Shown here: positions 24,248 to 34,822 of the stretch, one piece after another
How positions within the stretch are numbered: the stretch's first letter is position 1
Layout of the letters: each line of letters starts with the position of its first letter
NCBI GenBank assembly: GCA_905250125.1
Contig: CAJNOL010000369.1
Span: 85,648 to 149,647 of the forward strand
From: Rotaria sordida
Taxonomy: Eukaryota; Rotifera; Eurotatoria; Philodinida; Philodinidae
Length of the DNA stretch: 64,000 bases
Direction of reading: 5' to 3'
Program-made: the position numbers and the translations under genes
The notes under the pieces: generated by a model
The model's input: the letters and a program-made list of their open reading frames with translations, nothing else
What the model was told of the DNA's origin: nothing
Database searches by the model: none

Positions 24248-27200
24248 ATGCCCACTAGTACACAAGCTGTCGCTGAATTTTTACCTCGTCGCTATGCACC
24301 TCTCCAGGATAGCATGGTATGTTAACTGGGAATGATGAAACAAAAAAATTTAACAGAATGTCTACGTGTAAATCTTGACAAAGATCTTTGTCAATTTATA
24401 AAATTGACAATCATCTTAGTCTCAGTTTGATAGACAATATCCCAATATATTCACCACACTGTTCTCCAGCCATATTGTTCGTATTTTTAATGATCGGTCC
24501 TTGTAAATCATTGGAACCCATGGTGAAAATAGACATAGAGTTTTCTCTGTTGATCTAACCTAAGATAAGATCAATAATAAAAGGGATTTACAGACTTCTA
24601 GTGGACTAATGCAAATGATTTTTCTGTCATTTGTTATGAGATACGTATAAACGACCTCGAATACAAGAAAAAGCAATGTTTCGATCTCACAAGTTGTTTA
24701 TAAACGTTAGTTTTCCTATTTCAAACCTTGAACACCTTTTAAATATTTAGCATCTTGTATTCATTTTTATCCCAACTAAATCGTATTATGAACAATTACA
24801 AGCCATTTACTCAGACTGTGGAGAATTTACATAGAACAGCCGAAGTTCGATCTTGAATGTAGCCATGTCTTTTCGATAACACAACTGAATCATCAGAGAG
24901 AGTATGGCACGAGGGAGAAACAGTGGCTCCTGGTGGATCCCGAGATCGTTAGAATCCACCAGGATTCATCAGAACTCACTATGATCTATCAACATAGATG
25001 AATGTTCTGCGTATCCATCCAAGCAAGGAAATCAACGAGATTCATAAAATAAGAATGTATAATTCAAAATATGTTCTTGATGAATCACGGTGATCATACT
25101 CTGTCATTTTAACCACTCTGACTAGTCTATTTTACAAAGGCAAAAAAAAGAGTCCTGATACATCCTAGAATTTGTTGAAATTCCAGCTGATCCATCAGGA
25201 TATATGATAACAAACTAAAAAGACGAAGATTTGACTCTAAGATTTCTGAAAACCAACGAAGAAGAAATCTTGGAAACTGAGACTGTGATGGACGGCCATA
25301 AATTTTGGAATATTTCGATAAATGTTGCAGTTTATGTGATCGAATAGGATCTATCAATATTAAGGTTTTCCATAATCGTTTCAGATTATTATAAAACTTA
25401 TTGACTTTGGCTGAGTTCTTGTGGATTCCAATAGATTGTAATACATAGTGTTGAATTTTCTGTAGAGAAAAATTTCGATGTTTTCGAGCTCAATCTCTGA
25501 CATATGCGACAAGGGTTCTGCACAGATTCATTGTTTTTTTTCTTGAGGAAACAAGAAAATCTGAAAAAAGTATGTATCTTCAAAATTTTACGATACTAAC
25601 AAAATTTCAATTTGAGTTCAATCAATATCGTAAACAGTTTGTTACTATTTTCTAATCACAAATCATTCAGAAAACCGATAAATCTTGAAAAAATCATGTA
25701 GCCGCGAAATTTCAAAATCTGGACAAGATTCATAACATGATCCTGAGCAGTTTACCAAAACAATTTAAACAAGGAATATGTTAATAGAACAGTACATCGA
25801 TAGAAAAACGTGCAGGCACAAAATAAAAACAATTTTTGTTAGAATTAAAAATAGTTCATACATGCATTTTGAGCCAGTTCTCGTTGATTTTAATTTTTTA
25901 ATTGCACCTCGCATGATTCCGGTGCGATTCTTTAGGAATGTTATCCGATTTCTGATCAGAATCTCTGCAAAATTCTCTGAATAGAAAAGAGAAGAAATGA
26001 ACGCATAGAGTATCAGTCTCTAAATTAAGTCATTGATATCTTAAATTCTTCCTGAACTATTAACTTGTATTTAAACTTTATGTAAATATACATTATTCGA
26101 AGAAAAATTTGAAAAGTCAATATTAAACTTCATATATTCATAACTTATTATGAAATTCAACTAGTACTAATCTAATTTTTTTAATACGAATAGACTGAAT
26201 CCAATACAAGTCTTACTGACGGGCTCACCTCTTACTAAAATGTTTTTTTTCAAGAAAAAGTTAATGAAACACTTAAAATAATACTAAAATCTCCATTTTC
26301 TTGAGTTTTCAAGTTAAAATCAAAAAAATAACTGGATTCCATGCCATGAATATCACATCATATTGAATATAAATCTTCTAAGATTCTATCCGATTTCTTT
26401 CATTCATTTACATGGAGAGGTGAAGGTATATTAGAATAAAATTCAGGTATGTTCTTGAACTCTCAGATTCCTTTCAGAGTTGAAACAAAAAACATAATAA
26501 AATCTTGAGTAAATTTTCCGTTTGTTATTTGTTGAAATTTAAAGATCTGAAAATCTGCAAAGGATCTTAAATACGAACTGATTATAATTTTGATTGAACC
26601 ATTTCATTATTTTTTTTCCAAACTCCTAAACTAGATTCATTAATCTTGTTAGAATCATCAAGAGTAACCTTTGAGCAAACTCTTAATCAAAATAGTAAAC
26701 ATTTTCGTTCAACCTGGATATTTTCTGTGAAAGATTCTGACCATCCTTGACCTTCTCTAGGAAAAATCCGAAATGTAATTGTCTCTTAAGCGATCTGAAG
26801 AAAATCCTGAAAACGTTTAGAAGAGATATTCATAACAGGAGCGCATAAGAAAATACGATAGGATCCACCAGTTGAGGATTCTCCTGGCTCTTGTATTATT
26901 CTTTGGATGTAGGTGGGTATAGATATAGATGAGATGAATACTAAAACTCACATCCCCATTCACACATCCTAGTCTGACGAGCTGATTATCTTCGTCCAAT
27001 AACTAGATGATCACTCGTCATCTAATCGGAGTGTGAGTGTGAAGTGTTGGTTTTAGTCTTCATCTCACCTACACTCACACTTACAATCACATCTCCAATT
27101 ATTCAAAGATTGTGCTCACATCTTCTATTGACGTAACCATATTTCTTATCTCGAACGATTGGTTAATTTTTTATTTAGAGTTATGCACCTTCTGATACAT

Positions 27201-27981
27201 CAGTGTTAAACATAACAGTTGATCTGAGCCAAGTTAATGATGTCTCTTTCAATACAGACAAAGGACTCAATGATCAGTTGGTTTTCTTCATGAAATATAA
27301 AGATTTGTTATCATATTTGATAAATTTATATTTTGATTTCGTCTAGAACCAGTCAAAATTCAACATTGCGAAGAGTGCTGATCGGCTTCTTTTTAATTCT
27401 ACTAATTGGTGGAGTAATTGCAGCAATTGTNNNNNNNNNNNNNNNNNNNNNNNNNNNNNNNNNNNNNNNNNNNNNNNNNNNNNNNNNNNNNNNNNNNNNN
27501 NNNNNNNNNNNNNNNNNNNNNNNNNNNNNNGTTCGAATAATTGAAAAAATGAAAATAATCATGTAGTATCGATTAAACAATGGTTTAAAAAATATAATGA
27601 AATCGATTGAATTATCACTGAGATCAAAAATTTAATCGATTAATTTTAAAAAATGTATTGTTAATCGCAATGTATAAATGAATATTTTTATTACAACTGC
27701 TAGTTCTAGAATTAGATTCTTGAAAAGTGTTTGTATACTTAATAGGTATATATATGTGGCAGATGGTGGCAACTCACGAATCATGAAATGGACTACGAAC
27801 TATAATGCAGGTGGCATTTGTGTAGTTGGTTGTACAGGAACAGCTGGATCGGCTGCAAATCAGTTACGCGGTCCACGAGATTTGAAATTCGACGCATCTG
27901 GAAATTTGTATGTTAGTGATCAAGGTAATCAAAGAATACAAAAATTTATGATCCAATTATCAACAACGAATTGTACTATGA
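24248..27981 (+). CDS. NHL-repeat type II membrane protein, incomplete across a gap
   Basis: Proposed exons: 24248-24316 (MPTSTQAVAEFLPRRYAPLQ and three more residues), 27179-27276, 27347-27430 running into the gap, and 27746-27981 beyond it. Donor/acceptor pairs keep phase (0, then 2), and a 70-bp intron lies at 27277-27346. Exon 3 encodes a TM segment, VLIGFFLILLIGGVIAAI, after a short cytosolic part. The last exon reads YIYVADGGNSRIMKW, later GPRDLKFDASGNLYVSDQGN and QRIQKF: two NHL repeats of a beta-propeller, with a CVVGCTG turn typical of rotifer NHL proteins. It ends at a good donor (GTAAGT), yet no further exon was found, so the gene is either truncated or continues in missing sequence. 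The first exon is separated by 2.9 kb and is the least certain. The 100-N gap may hide stalk exons. Confidence 0.6.
26904..26969. repeat. GT/CA hairpin 7
   Basis: Left arm GGATGTAGGTGGGTATAG, right arm CTCACATCCCCATTCACACA, loop about 25 bp. It lies in the proposed NHL intron. Confidence 0.55.
27030..27098. repeat. GT/CA hairpin 8
   Basis: Left arm GAGTGTGAGTGTGAAGTGT, right arm CACCTACACTCACACTTACA, loop about 22 bp. It begins 60 bp after hairpin 7. Confidence 0.65.
27431..27530. other. assembly gap (100 N)
   Basis: Exactly 100 unknown bases immediately after the TM-coding exon of the NHL gene; the true size is unknown. Confidence 0.99.
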
Positions 27982-29676
27982 GTAAGTACGCTCGAATGAA
28001 AAAAAGCTTGTCAGTATAGTCCCAAGCAAGATTAAATGTAAAACTTATATACGAGTTATACATTTATGAAGTACCACAGAGCATACTCTAGATTTTCCAA
28101 TTTTGTTTGAATTTGAATTAATTTTTAATATTCTAATAGCCGAGAAATTTCAATGGTTGAAAACCTATGAATCGAAATGACATTCCGAAGGTTGAAATGT
28201 GATTGTTAAGGAGTGTTAAATTATGTGGTGAGAAAAGTAAATCACCATCTCCTTCCACTCTCTAGCTTGCTCCCAAAACACTAATAGACAGAGGGAAATG
28301 AATGGATTTTTGAAATAAATAAATAAATACATTTATTTATCTTAGTAATCATTTATTTTAATAATTATTTTACAATAAAAATTTCGTGAGCCAAAAATAG
28401 TGTGACGGTTTAGCAGTGTTATAGAGATATCAAGATGCTCCTGTGTATATTCTGACATCAATCATTATATATGAATGGAGGATTCTCATGTATGATTGAA
28501 GTGGCTCCATCATGTTTCACATTCTAATTGAGTGAAGAGTACTCTGGAAGCTTTTTTGTATAATGAGTTCCGCAAAATTGACTTTTTCTCTATCGAAGTC
28601 AAAGGCAGATGAAATTCTCATATGTACATGTTCTGGATCGTTTGTTGGCTGCTTTGAAATATAGGATGTTGAGAAAGTTATTCATAATTTATATTTATAA
28701 GAAAAATATTAGGAAAAAAATGCTTTAAAATATCAAATCTGACTTAGATAAAGAAAATAATATTTCACATATTATGAAAAAAACAATATCGCTCTTTTTT
28801 CAACTAGTTTATGCTGTATTTTAAATTGAAGACCGAGCTTCATATTAGTATATGAAACTTTTATCGAAAATATTACATGCTTTTTTTTTCTAACCTCTGT
28901 TCGAGAAGACAAATGCACTATTTTTCCATCATTCGCAAAGAGCTATTTTTGTATATCGAAGTCAATTCTGATACGTTTTATATAAATATGAAATATGAAT
29001 ACTTCCTTATCAGCACTAATAGATTCAACTGCTTTAGTCGAAATTTAGCACAGATACTCCAATGTTTTGAGTAGTGAATTCTTGGACACTGTCTAATGCT
29101 TTTAAAGAACTTTTCATGCAGTTAGATCATATTTATTCTTCGTGTCTACTATTAAACATGACGGTACATATGTTTACTTTATTTTAGGTGGCTAAAAATA
29201 CCAAAAAGAAGAACAACAACCAACTTTGTAGTCGATCGATTTGAAGCAGGACTTAGATTTCAATAAAGAACACTAAATTCTATATATACAGCATATTTAA
29301 TATCCAAGCGTAGTTAAAATTCCATCCCTATTATTGATCGAGTTATTTCAATAAAATTTTCTCTAAGGGAGAAGTGATAGTTGTTTATGAAATGTGTGTG
29401 TTTATTCATTTCTATTTGTGATATATTCATTTAATAAAAAAAAAAGAAGGGTACATTTGAACAAGCAGACTCTTTCTGGAAAAGATTTTTTTTAAATGGA
29501 ACGTCCAGGAGAGAGATGTCAAAAAGTGCGATTTTTACTTGTACGTCCTTCATGCATGATTTTGAGATAATTTTATTGAAAATTAAAAACGAAATTTAAA
29601 ATACAAAGTTTATTTAACAGAAAATTTCATGTCTTTATAATCTTTGTGCGTTAGAATGAAAAAAAATTCTTAATTT
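27982..29676. other. intergenic, nothing recognised
   Basis: AT-rich spacer between convergent genes. An AAAT/TTTA low-complexity run lies at 28310-28380. No further NHL exons were seen. Confidence 0.35.
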
Positions 29677-32600
29677 TTAGATACTTATTATAACATCAGC
29701 GCTATTGAGTGTACCACTACCCATATTGACCAACCAATATGAGATAGTATATGTAGCATCGATAGTTGTTGAAAACATTTGACTTAAATAATCAGCATCC
29801 CCAACAGCTCCATCAATGTAAAAACGACTTCCTGATTGAGCTCGGTATAAATAACCCAAATAATTAAAATTATTTGAATTTGCCTTAATTGTACCAGCAG
29901 CTGTTGCACCGCCCGGATTACAGTAAATCCATGGTGATGTTGTACCAGTTTCAAAACCATTATTTAAAATGAGTTCAACAGTGGGATTTGTTATACTTCG
30001 TACAGATACAGTATCAAGTGCAAAATAACCAATATCTTCACGAAAAGCGAATGTAATACGAGTTTGATTTGAAATAGCTGTATAAGTATATGTATATTGT
30101 GTGTATGTTGATATATTTTGACAATTATCACAATGATAAAGTGTAGTAACACCTTTCCATCCAGAAGTACATCCATTCGAAGTAATTGCTAAGAAAAGTA
30201 AAAGTAAAATAAAATGTTATTTGTACGAGATAAAATACTTACATTCAGTTGTCACAGTTGTGGTAGTGGTTACAGCTAAATATAATAATACATAAGTTAG
30301 GTTTCATATACAAAGATCTATTTGTAAAAATTTCACACTATTTTGTTTTACATTATAATCATTATCATGAAGAAGATTCTAATTTACATGAGTTATCAAA
30401 TAAGGAATTTAAAAATGTTGAATAAGTCGATTTGATATTAATGATGCAATATTGTAAGTACTGTAAGATTATCTGTAGATTTTGATAAGAGATCATGTTA
30501 GGGATGCACCAATACTATTATCTATCCGAAAAAAAAATAGTGACCGTGCCTATATATTCATGAAGAAATCTTTCATCATCACTCTTTCAAAGAGTTGATC
30601 GTGATTTTTTTAAGTACTATAGAGACCGATATGTCTTAACTATGTAAAATATAATCTGGAGACTCCCTTACAATATGACACAAAGTCGACTTTCCTAGCT
30701 TTTGTAGTTCTCAAATGGCACTCAATATCAGTACTTTCAAAAATACATGATAAACAAGATTTTATCTCGTAGCAAACCGTTACATGGATGATAAACGATT
30801 CTCAAATATAGATGCAAGTGAAATGAACCTTCCAGAAAGAGACTAAAACTAGAATAATTAACTGGAATTTTGGTAACAGAACAAAAAAATACAGTGTCGG
30901 AAATACAAAATTGGAGTGGATCTTTTTGTCTCGTTTATTTGTATATGATTTGATGGGGCTTAAAAGGCTGGTCACGAATATATACGTTCTATTTAGATTC
31001 AACCACTGTTTGGCTGAAGAAAACTTTAAAAAACTCGAATGACTAAAAACAAGTAGCATTTTCACGTTGAATTTACTTTTTCTCTAGATATTGTTAAATT
31101 TCAATTCCAGTTATTTTGTGTACTTCTTGAAAATATTATATTCTAATTGAGTATTTAAAATTTACTAGAAAAATGTTCTTTGAAAGGATTTAAAGTTGAT
31201 AGAGTTAAAAAAAAATATTATCCAGTATCAATACCCGAACAGGCTTGAAAGCATGTATTTCTAGGCAATTTTGCAAACCCAATATTAAAGAAAACGAGTT
31301 TTACAGGATTTAGGAAAATGAATGCTATTTGAGAACTATAAAAGCTAGGGAGGTCGGCTTTGTGTCATTTTGTACAGGAGATCTCCGAAATACATTTCGC
31401 ATAGTTTAGACGTATAGGTCTCTATAGCACTTAAAAAAATCGCGACCAACTCTTTGAAGGAGTGATGATGAAAAAATTGTGAAACTGCAAGAATTTTTCT
31501 GATTTCTTAATAAATATATAGAATACTCATGTACCTTCATAATGCAGACAAGAGTAAACAGTCAGAAACTATCAACATTTTTATTGCATTAGGTTTCAGC
31601 GACAAAAGTAATGGTAATTACTGGTAGTTTAGTATTCAAAATGGGATCGGTTCAGATTGTTCAAATTGGTATCCTACACTGATTCTACTAATATCCGTAT
31701 AATTCTGATAGTAGTGCATCTATAGATCTCATCTTTTTTTAAGATGACAACAGTGTTTTATTCAGATTTCCTCGTTCGAAAGGGCGATTTACAACTCCAA
31801 GAGGATAGACGCCCAATTTTTGCCGACATAGACACATAGTGTGTGGTACAATGAGGCCAGTCTCCTGGAGAGTTAACTTGCTCTTCGGAGGAGTGCCGTC
31901 CTCATACTAAATAAAACATTTGATGATAAATTGTATTTTTCTTACATTTATGTTGAATCATTTTAGGAGAAAATAAATAGTAAGGTTACTATAATAAATC
32001 ATTGAGCGATGAAATGAATTAAACAAAGGGACTTTTAGAAAATGTTCCTTGTTGGTGTTTTTCTTTGAGAGGAAAGTTTTTATTTTACCGGACTACTATG
32101 AACTACTGACAACCAGATCTAAGATTGCAAAATATAATCGTGAAAACGACGTACTCGTTACGGAAGTCGTTGTTGTGCTTGTTGTTACTGAGGTAGTAGT
32201 CGATGTTGTCGCCGATGTTGAACTTGTGGATGATGAAGTACTGCTAGATGAACTTGTTGTAGTTTTGGTTGTCGTTGTAGTTGCCGTGGTTGTCGTTGTT
32301 GTCGCTGTTGTAGTAGTTACTGTCGTTGTTGTTGTTGTCGTCGTTGTTGTAGTAGTTACTGTCGTTGTTGTTGTTGTAACTGAAGTTGCTGTAGTTGCTG
32401 TAGTAGCGGTCGTGCTAATAGTCGAATCAGTGTTAGTGGTGACTATATTGTGCATTAAATAAATAGCAGGAACATTTATAATTATTGATTATGTTGCATG
32501 ATATAGAAGTCAGAAATGGTAGGGTCGGTATGGATGTGAGTGAGGAGTGGGTACGGATGAGATTGTAGGTGTGGGGATATCAATGTTTGTGCGTGTGCAT

Positions 32601-33533
32601 TTGAGTAAATGTATGAAAATGAATCTGAATGTGAAGAAGAATCACCCATACTCTCATGATATACTCAAGAAAAAAATGTACAATTCGAGTACTTCAAACT
32701 ACGAGTGAAGTACGAGTAAAATCACTTTAGTATTATAAGTGTTGGTACTTCATTCGTGCTTCCAAGTACCAAATTCATGTTTTTTTTCTCTTTGCCACAC
32801 CTACATCCACGACCTCAGACAAAACTTTATTTATGTTGACTGTTCAGTGTAACTAAATTAACAGCGGCTATGGTATTCATTCCACTACGAAAAAATTCAT
32901 TTTTTAATCTTTTTCAAAAACAAAAAACGTATCGACGCGAACAAACTGTAACCAAATGTTGTATAACTATTGATAATAACGTATTACATAACTTTAGTAA
33001 CAGCCTAGTGTGTAATGATTAATGTTTTCTTGTTAAATCAAAAAAGAAAAATAGCTAACTTTTAATAGATATATGTGAATTTTTTAGGTTTTAAAAGATG
33101 AAAATTCTTAACTATAGAAATAAATACTTGTATTATGAATTTTAAAATTGTCGTGTCATAATTCAATGTAAATGTTACAAGAAAAATTAATGACGCTATA
33201 CCTGAAGAAACTAAACTCATAGATATTTACCTGGATTCGTAATATACAATGTCAGAACTATAGCTAATGCTACACCACCAAGTAATACACCCAACAGAGC
33301 ACCAAGTAGTTGAGCCGTCGAACAGCAACAGCAACAGCAACAGCAACAATATCTGAAAAGATGTGCATTTATCCGGAGAGTGCTGTAAACAAAAGAAATA
33401 AGAAATCTAACTTTAGAAAGCACAAGCGGCATCGTTTGAACCGATCATCATCATCATCATCTTCTTCGTCTTTTTTTCCCGACTGTATTGTATCAGGTTC
33501 TGCCCAGATGCTACGCTGTTCATTGCGCATCAT
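29677..33533 (-). CDS. type II membrane protein: Cys run, TM, Thr stalk, bdelloid C-terminal domain
   Basis: Five exons (33533-33412, 33352-33231, 32442-32155, 30275-30243, 30188-29677) join in one frame to 358 residues; introns are 59, 788, 1879 and 54 bp. The cytosolic tail has an acidic run (DEEDDDDDD) and then seven consecutive Cys just before the TM segment (LLGALLGVLLGGVALAIVLT), a likely palmitoylation site. Exon 3 is almost all Thr with Ser and Val: a mucin-like stalk, expected to be O-glycosylated. The last exon encodes about 170 residues with NGFETGTTSPWIYCNPGGAT, FYIDGAVGDADYLSQMF and GTLNSADVIIS, a module I recognise from many bdelloid surface proteins and which resembles a jelly-roll/galactose-binding fold; ligand unknown. 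Start: either ATG at 33533/33530; an in-frame ATG at 33557 sits in a donor-like context. No defect seen. Confidence 0.8.
30535..31490. repeat. imperfect palindrome inside the large intron
   Basis: The left arm (about 30560-30725) contains CATCATCACTCTTTCAAAGA, ATGACACAAAGTCGACTTTC and AGCTTTTGTAGTTCTCAAAT. The right arm (about 31325-31480) holds ATTTGAGAACTATAAAAGCT, GGTCGGCTTTGTGTCAT and TCTTTGAAGGAGTGATGATG. The interior is AT-rich and weakly paired. The size (about 950 bp) matches the other foldback MITEs of this window. Ends are not sharply defined and no target duplication was fixed. It accounts for much of the 1879-bp intron. Confidence 0.65.
31739..31906 (-). CDS. isolated exon-like segment, alternative last exon or captured exon
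   Basis: On the minus strand, inside the large intron of the Thr-stalk gene, a good acceptor (TGTTTTATTTAG) is followed by 56 codons without interruption: 55 residues, beginning YEDGTPPKSKLTLQETGLIV, then TMCLCRQKLGVYPLGVVNRP, then TAA. Codon use is richer in G/C at third positions than the surroundings, and it reads like real protein, though I do not recognise the family. A donor at GTAACG (just after 32160 on the minus strand) would join it in phase 0 to the Thr-rich exon, so it could be an alternative 3' exon. It could also be a fragment carried in with a mobile element. Function unknown. Confidence 0.35.
   Translation of the reverse strand, partial: YEDGTPPKSKLTLQETGLIVPHTMCLCRQKLGVYPLGVVNRPFERGNLNKTLLSS
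32521..32815. repeat. GT arm and distant CA arm (loose member of the hairpin family)
   Basis: A long GT arm at 32523-32578 (GATGTGAGTGAGGAGTGGGT and onward) has its nearest CA partner only at 32795-32810 (CCACACCTACATCCAC), 215 bp away. A worn or expanded hairpin of the same family, within an intron. Confidence 0.4.
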
Positions 33534-34822
33534 TAAAATTTGGCTTACCGTTAACAAAAATAATTCAAAATAAAACTATAATTTTTAGTTCGCTGCAAGT
33601 AAACAACAAAGGATGAAATAATTTCTTCACTATTCATCAGCATTTTTAATGAGATGCTCGATCGAATATACGAACTCCTACAGAATATTTATATAAACAT
33701 CGATTATTAAACAGATGCCCAACCTATTCATTTTCAATTCTGATGTACAAGTCACATGTAGACACGTATTTGTCAAAAAAAGTAATGCATGCCTGGATGG
33801 AGTGTAAGTCAGAGCCCGAAATGAGAAGCATTTTTCGGATATGAGTGCGGGTGTGGATATGTGTACAAATAGAATGATTATCCAAACCAACACCCACATC
33901 ACTCACACTCCACCTATATATCCGTAGTTCGATTGGTAAAAAGTAATAAATTCTATAAGATATTTTTAATTAAGTTTCTTTAAATAGAAAAAAACTCATT
34001 CAAAATGTAAGACTTGTCAATCCAAGACAATCATTCAATAACTGGTCAACTTTTTTTTACTTTTCTGTGTTATAAATCTATAATAGAAATAATTTTTATA
34101 CAATTCTAACTAATGCAAAATCAAGATAAATCATTGAGTGAAACATTCTAATATTCTTTAATACAGAGCTTCGCATTAGTTTTTGTTTTCAATAGACATC
34201 ATTTGATCTTTTATATTTTTTCGCAATTCATCATTTTGTTCTCTTTCAGAAGCCTTCAATTTAATATCGTTTTATCGTTATTGAAGAATATGTATTTCTA
34301 TCTACTTTTCTTCAATTGTTTGAATTTTTGCAATTGTTAATTTGACGTTCACGAATACCACTCTTCTGACGGGTAATTCATAAAATAAAAAATCCATCGA
34401 GACTTTATCGATAGGATAAGAATAAAAAAAAATATTGACTTCAAATGTGTATGGTCTCAAAAAATCATTAAATTGCAAATTTCTACTGGATGACATTAGA
34501 CGTATTCTATGCTTCTGATTATCAACGATTTCTATTTGAAAAAGAAAATTCAACATTCATTTTTTTTTCTTTTCCAAGAGCTTGTATATCATTTGTGTTA
34601 AAATAAATTCAATTGATCGCGAAACAAAAACTAAACTAATTATAGAAATTTTTTTCATAAATGACAAAGACATGTGCAATTGTTGTTATTGTTTTTTTAA
34701 TAGACTCGAAAAATCTAATATCGAAGAATCTGAAAAGACAAGTTTGATTTTCCCATCGGAACTAACATCTTCATTATTTACATCTCTACGAACTACATTT
34801 TTCAAACAAACTTCGCTCATCA
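33534..34822. other. divergent intergenic region with an orphan exon-like frame
   Basis: Lies between the minus-strand stalk gene and the plus-strand LamG gene, so it probably holds both promoters. On the minus strand at 34302-34540 an acceptor (TTTTTCAAATAG) precedes about 75 codons, EIVDNQKHRIRLMSSSRNLQ and onward to a TAG, which could be the last exon of an otherwise lost gene; not recognised. Hairpin 10 is at 33843-33912. Confidence 0.35.
33843..33912. repeat. GT/CA hairpin 10
   Basis: Left arm GAGTGCGGGTGTGGATATGT, right arm CAACACCCACATCACTCACA then CTCCAC, loop about 22 bp. It lies upstream of both divergent genes. Confidence 0.65.

Larger units (their letters stand above)
24317..27178. 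other. long putative intron with degenerate repeat
   Basis: AT-rich DNA between the proposed first and second exons of the NHL gene. CTGGTGGATCC near 24930 is inverted as GGATCCACCAG near 26862, and CCACCAGGATTC lies at 24957, hinting at a worn 2-kb element. Between them GATTCT/AATCCT words recur many times. Hairpins 7 and 8 lie at its right end. Confidence 0.3.

Noticed and set aside
32049-32462. 137-codon Val-rich ORF on the + strand
   Set aside because: It is the antisense of the Thr-rich stalk exon; GTT/GTA/GTC runs are complements of Thr codons. The minus-strand exon has matching splice sites and phase.
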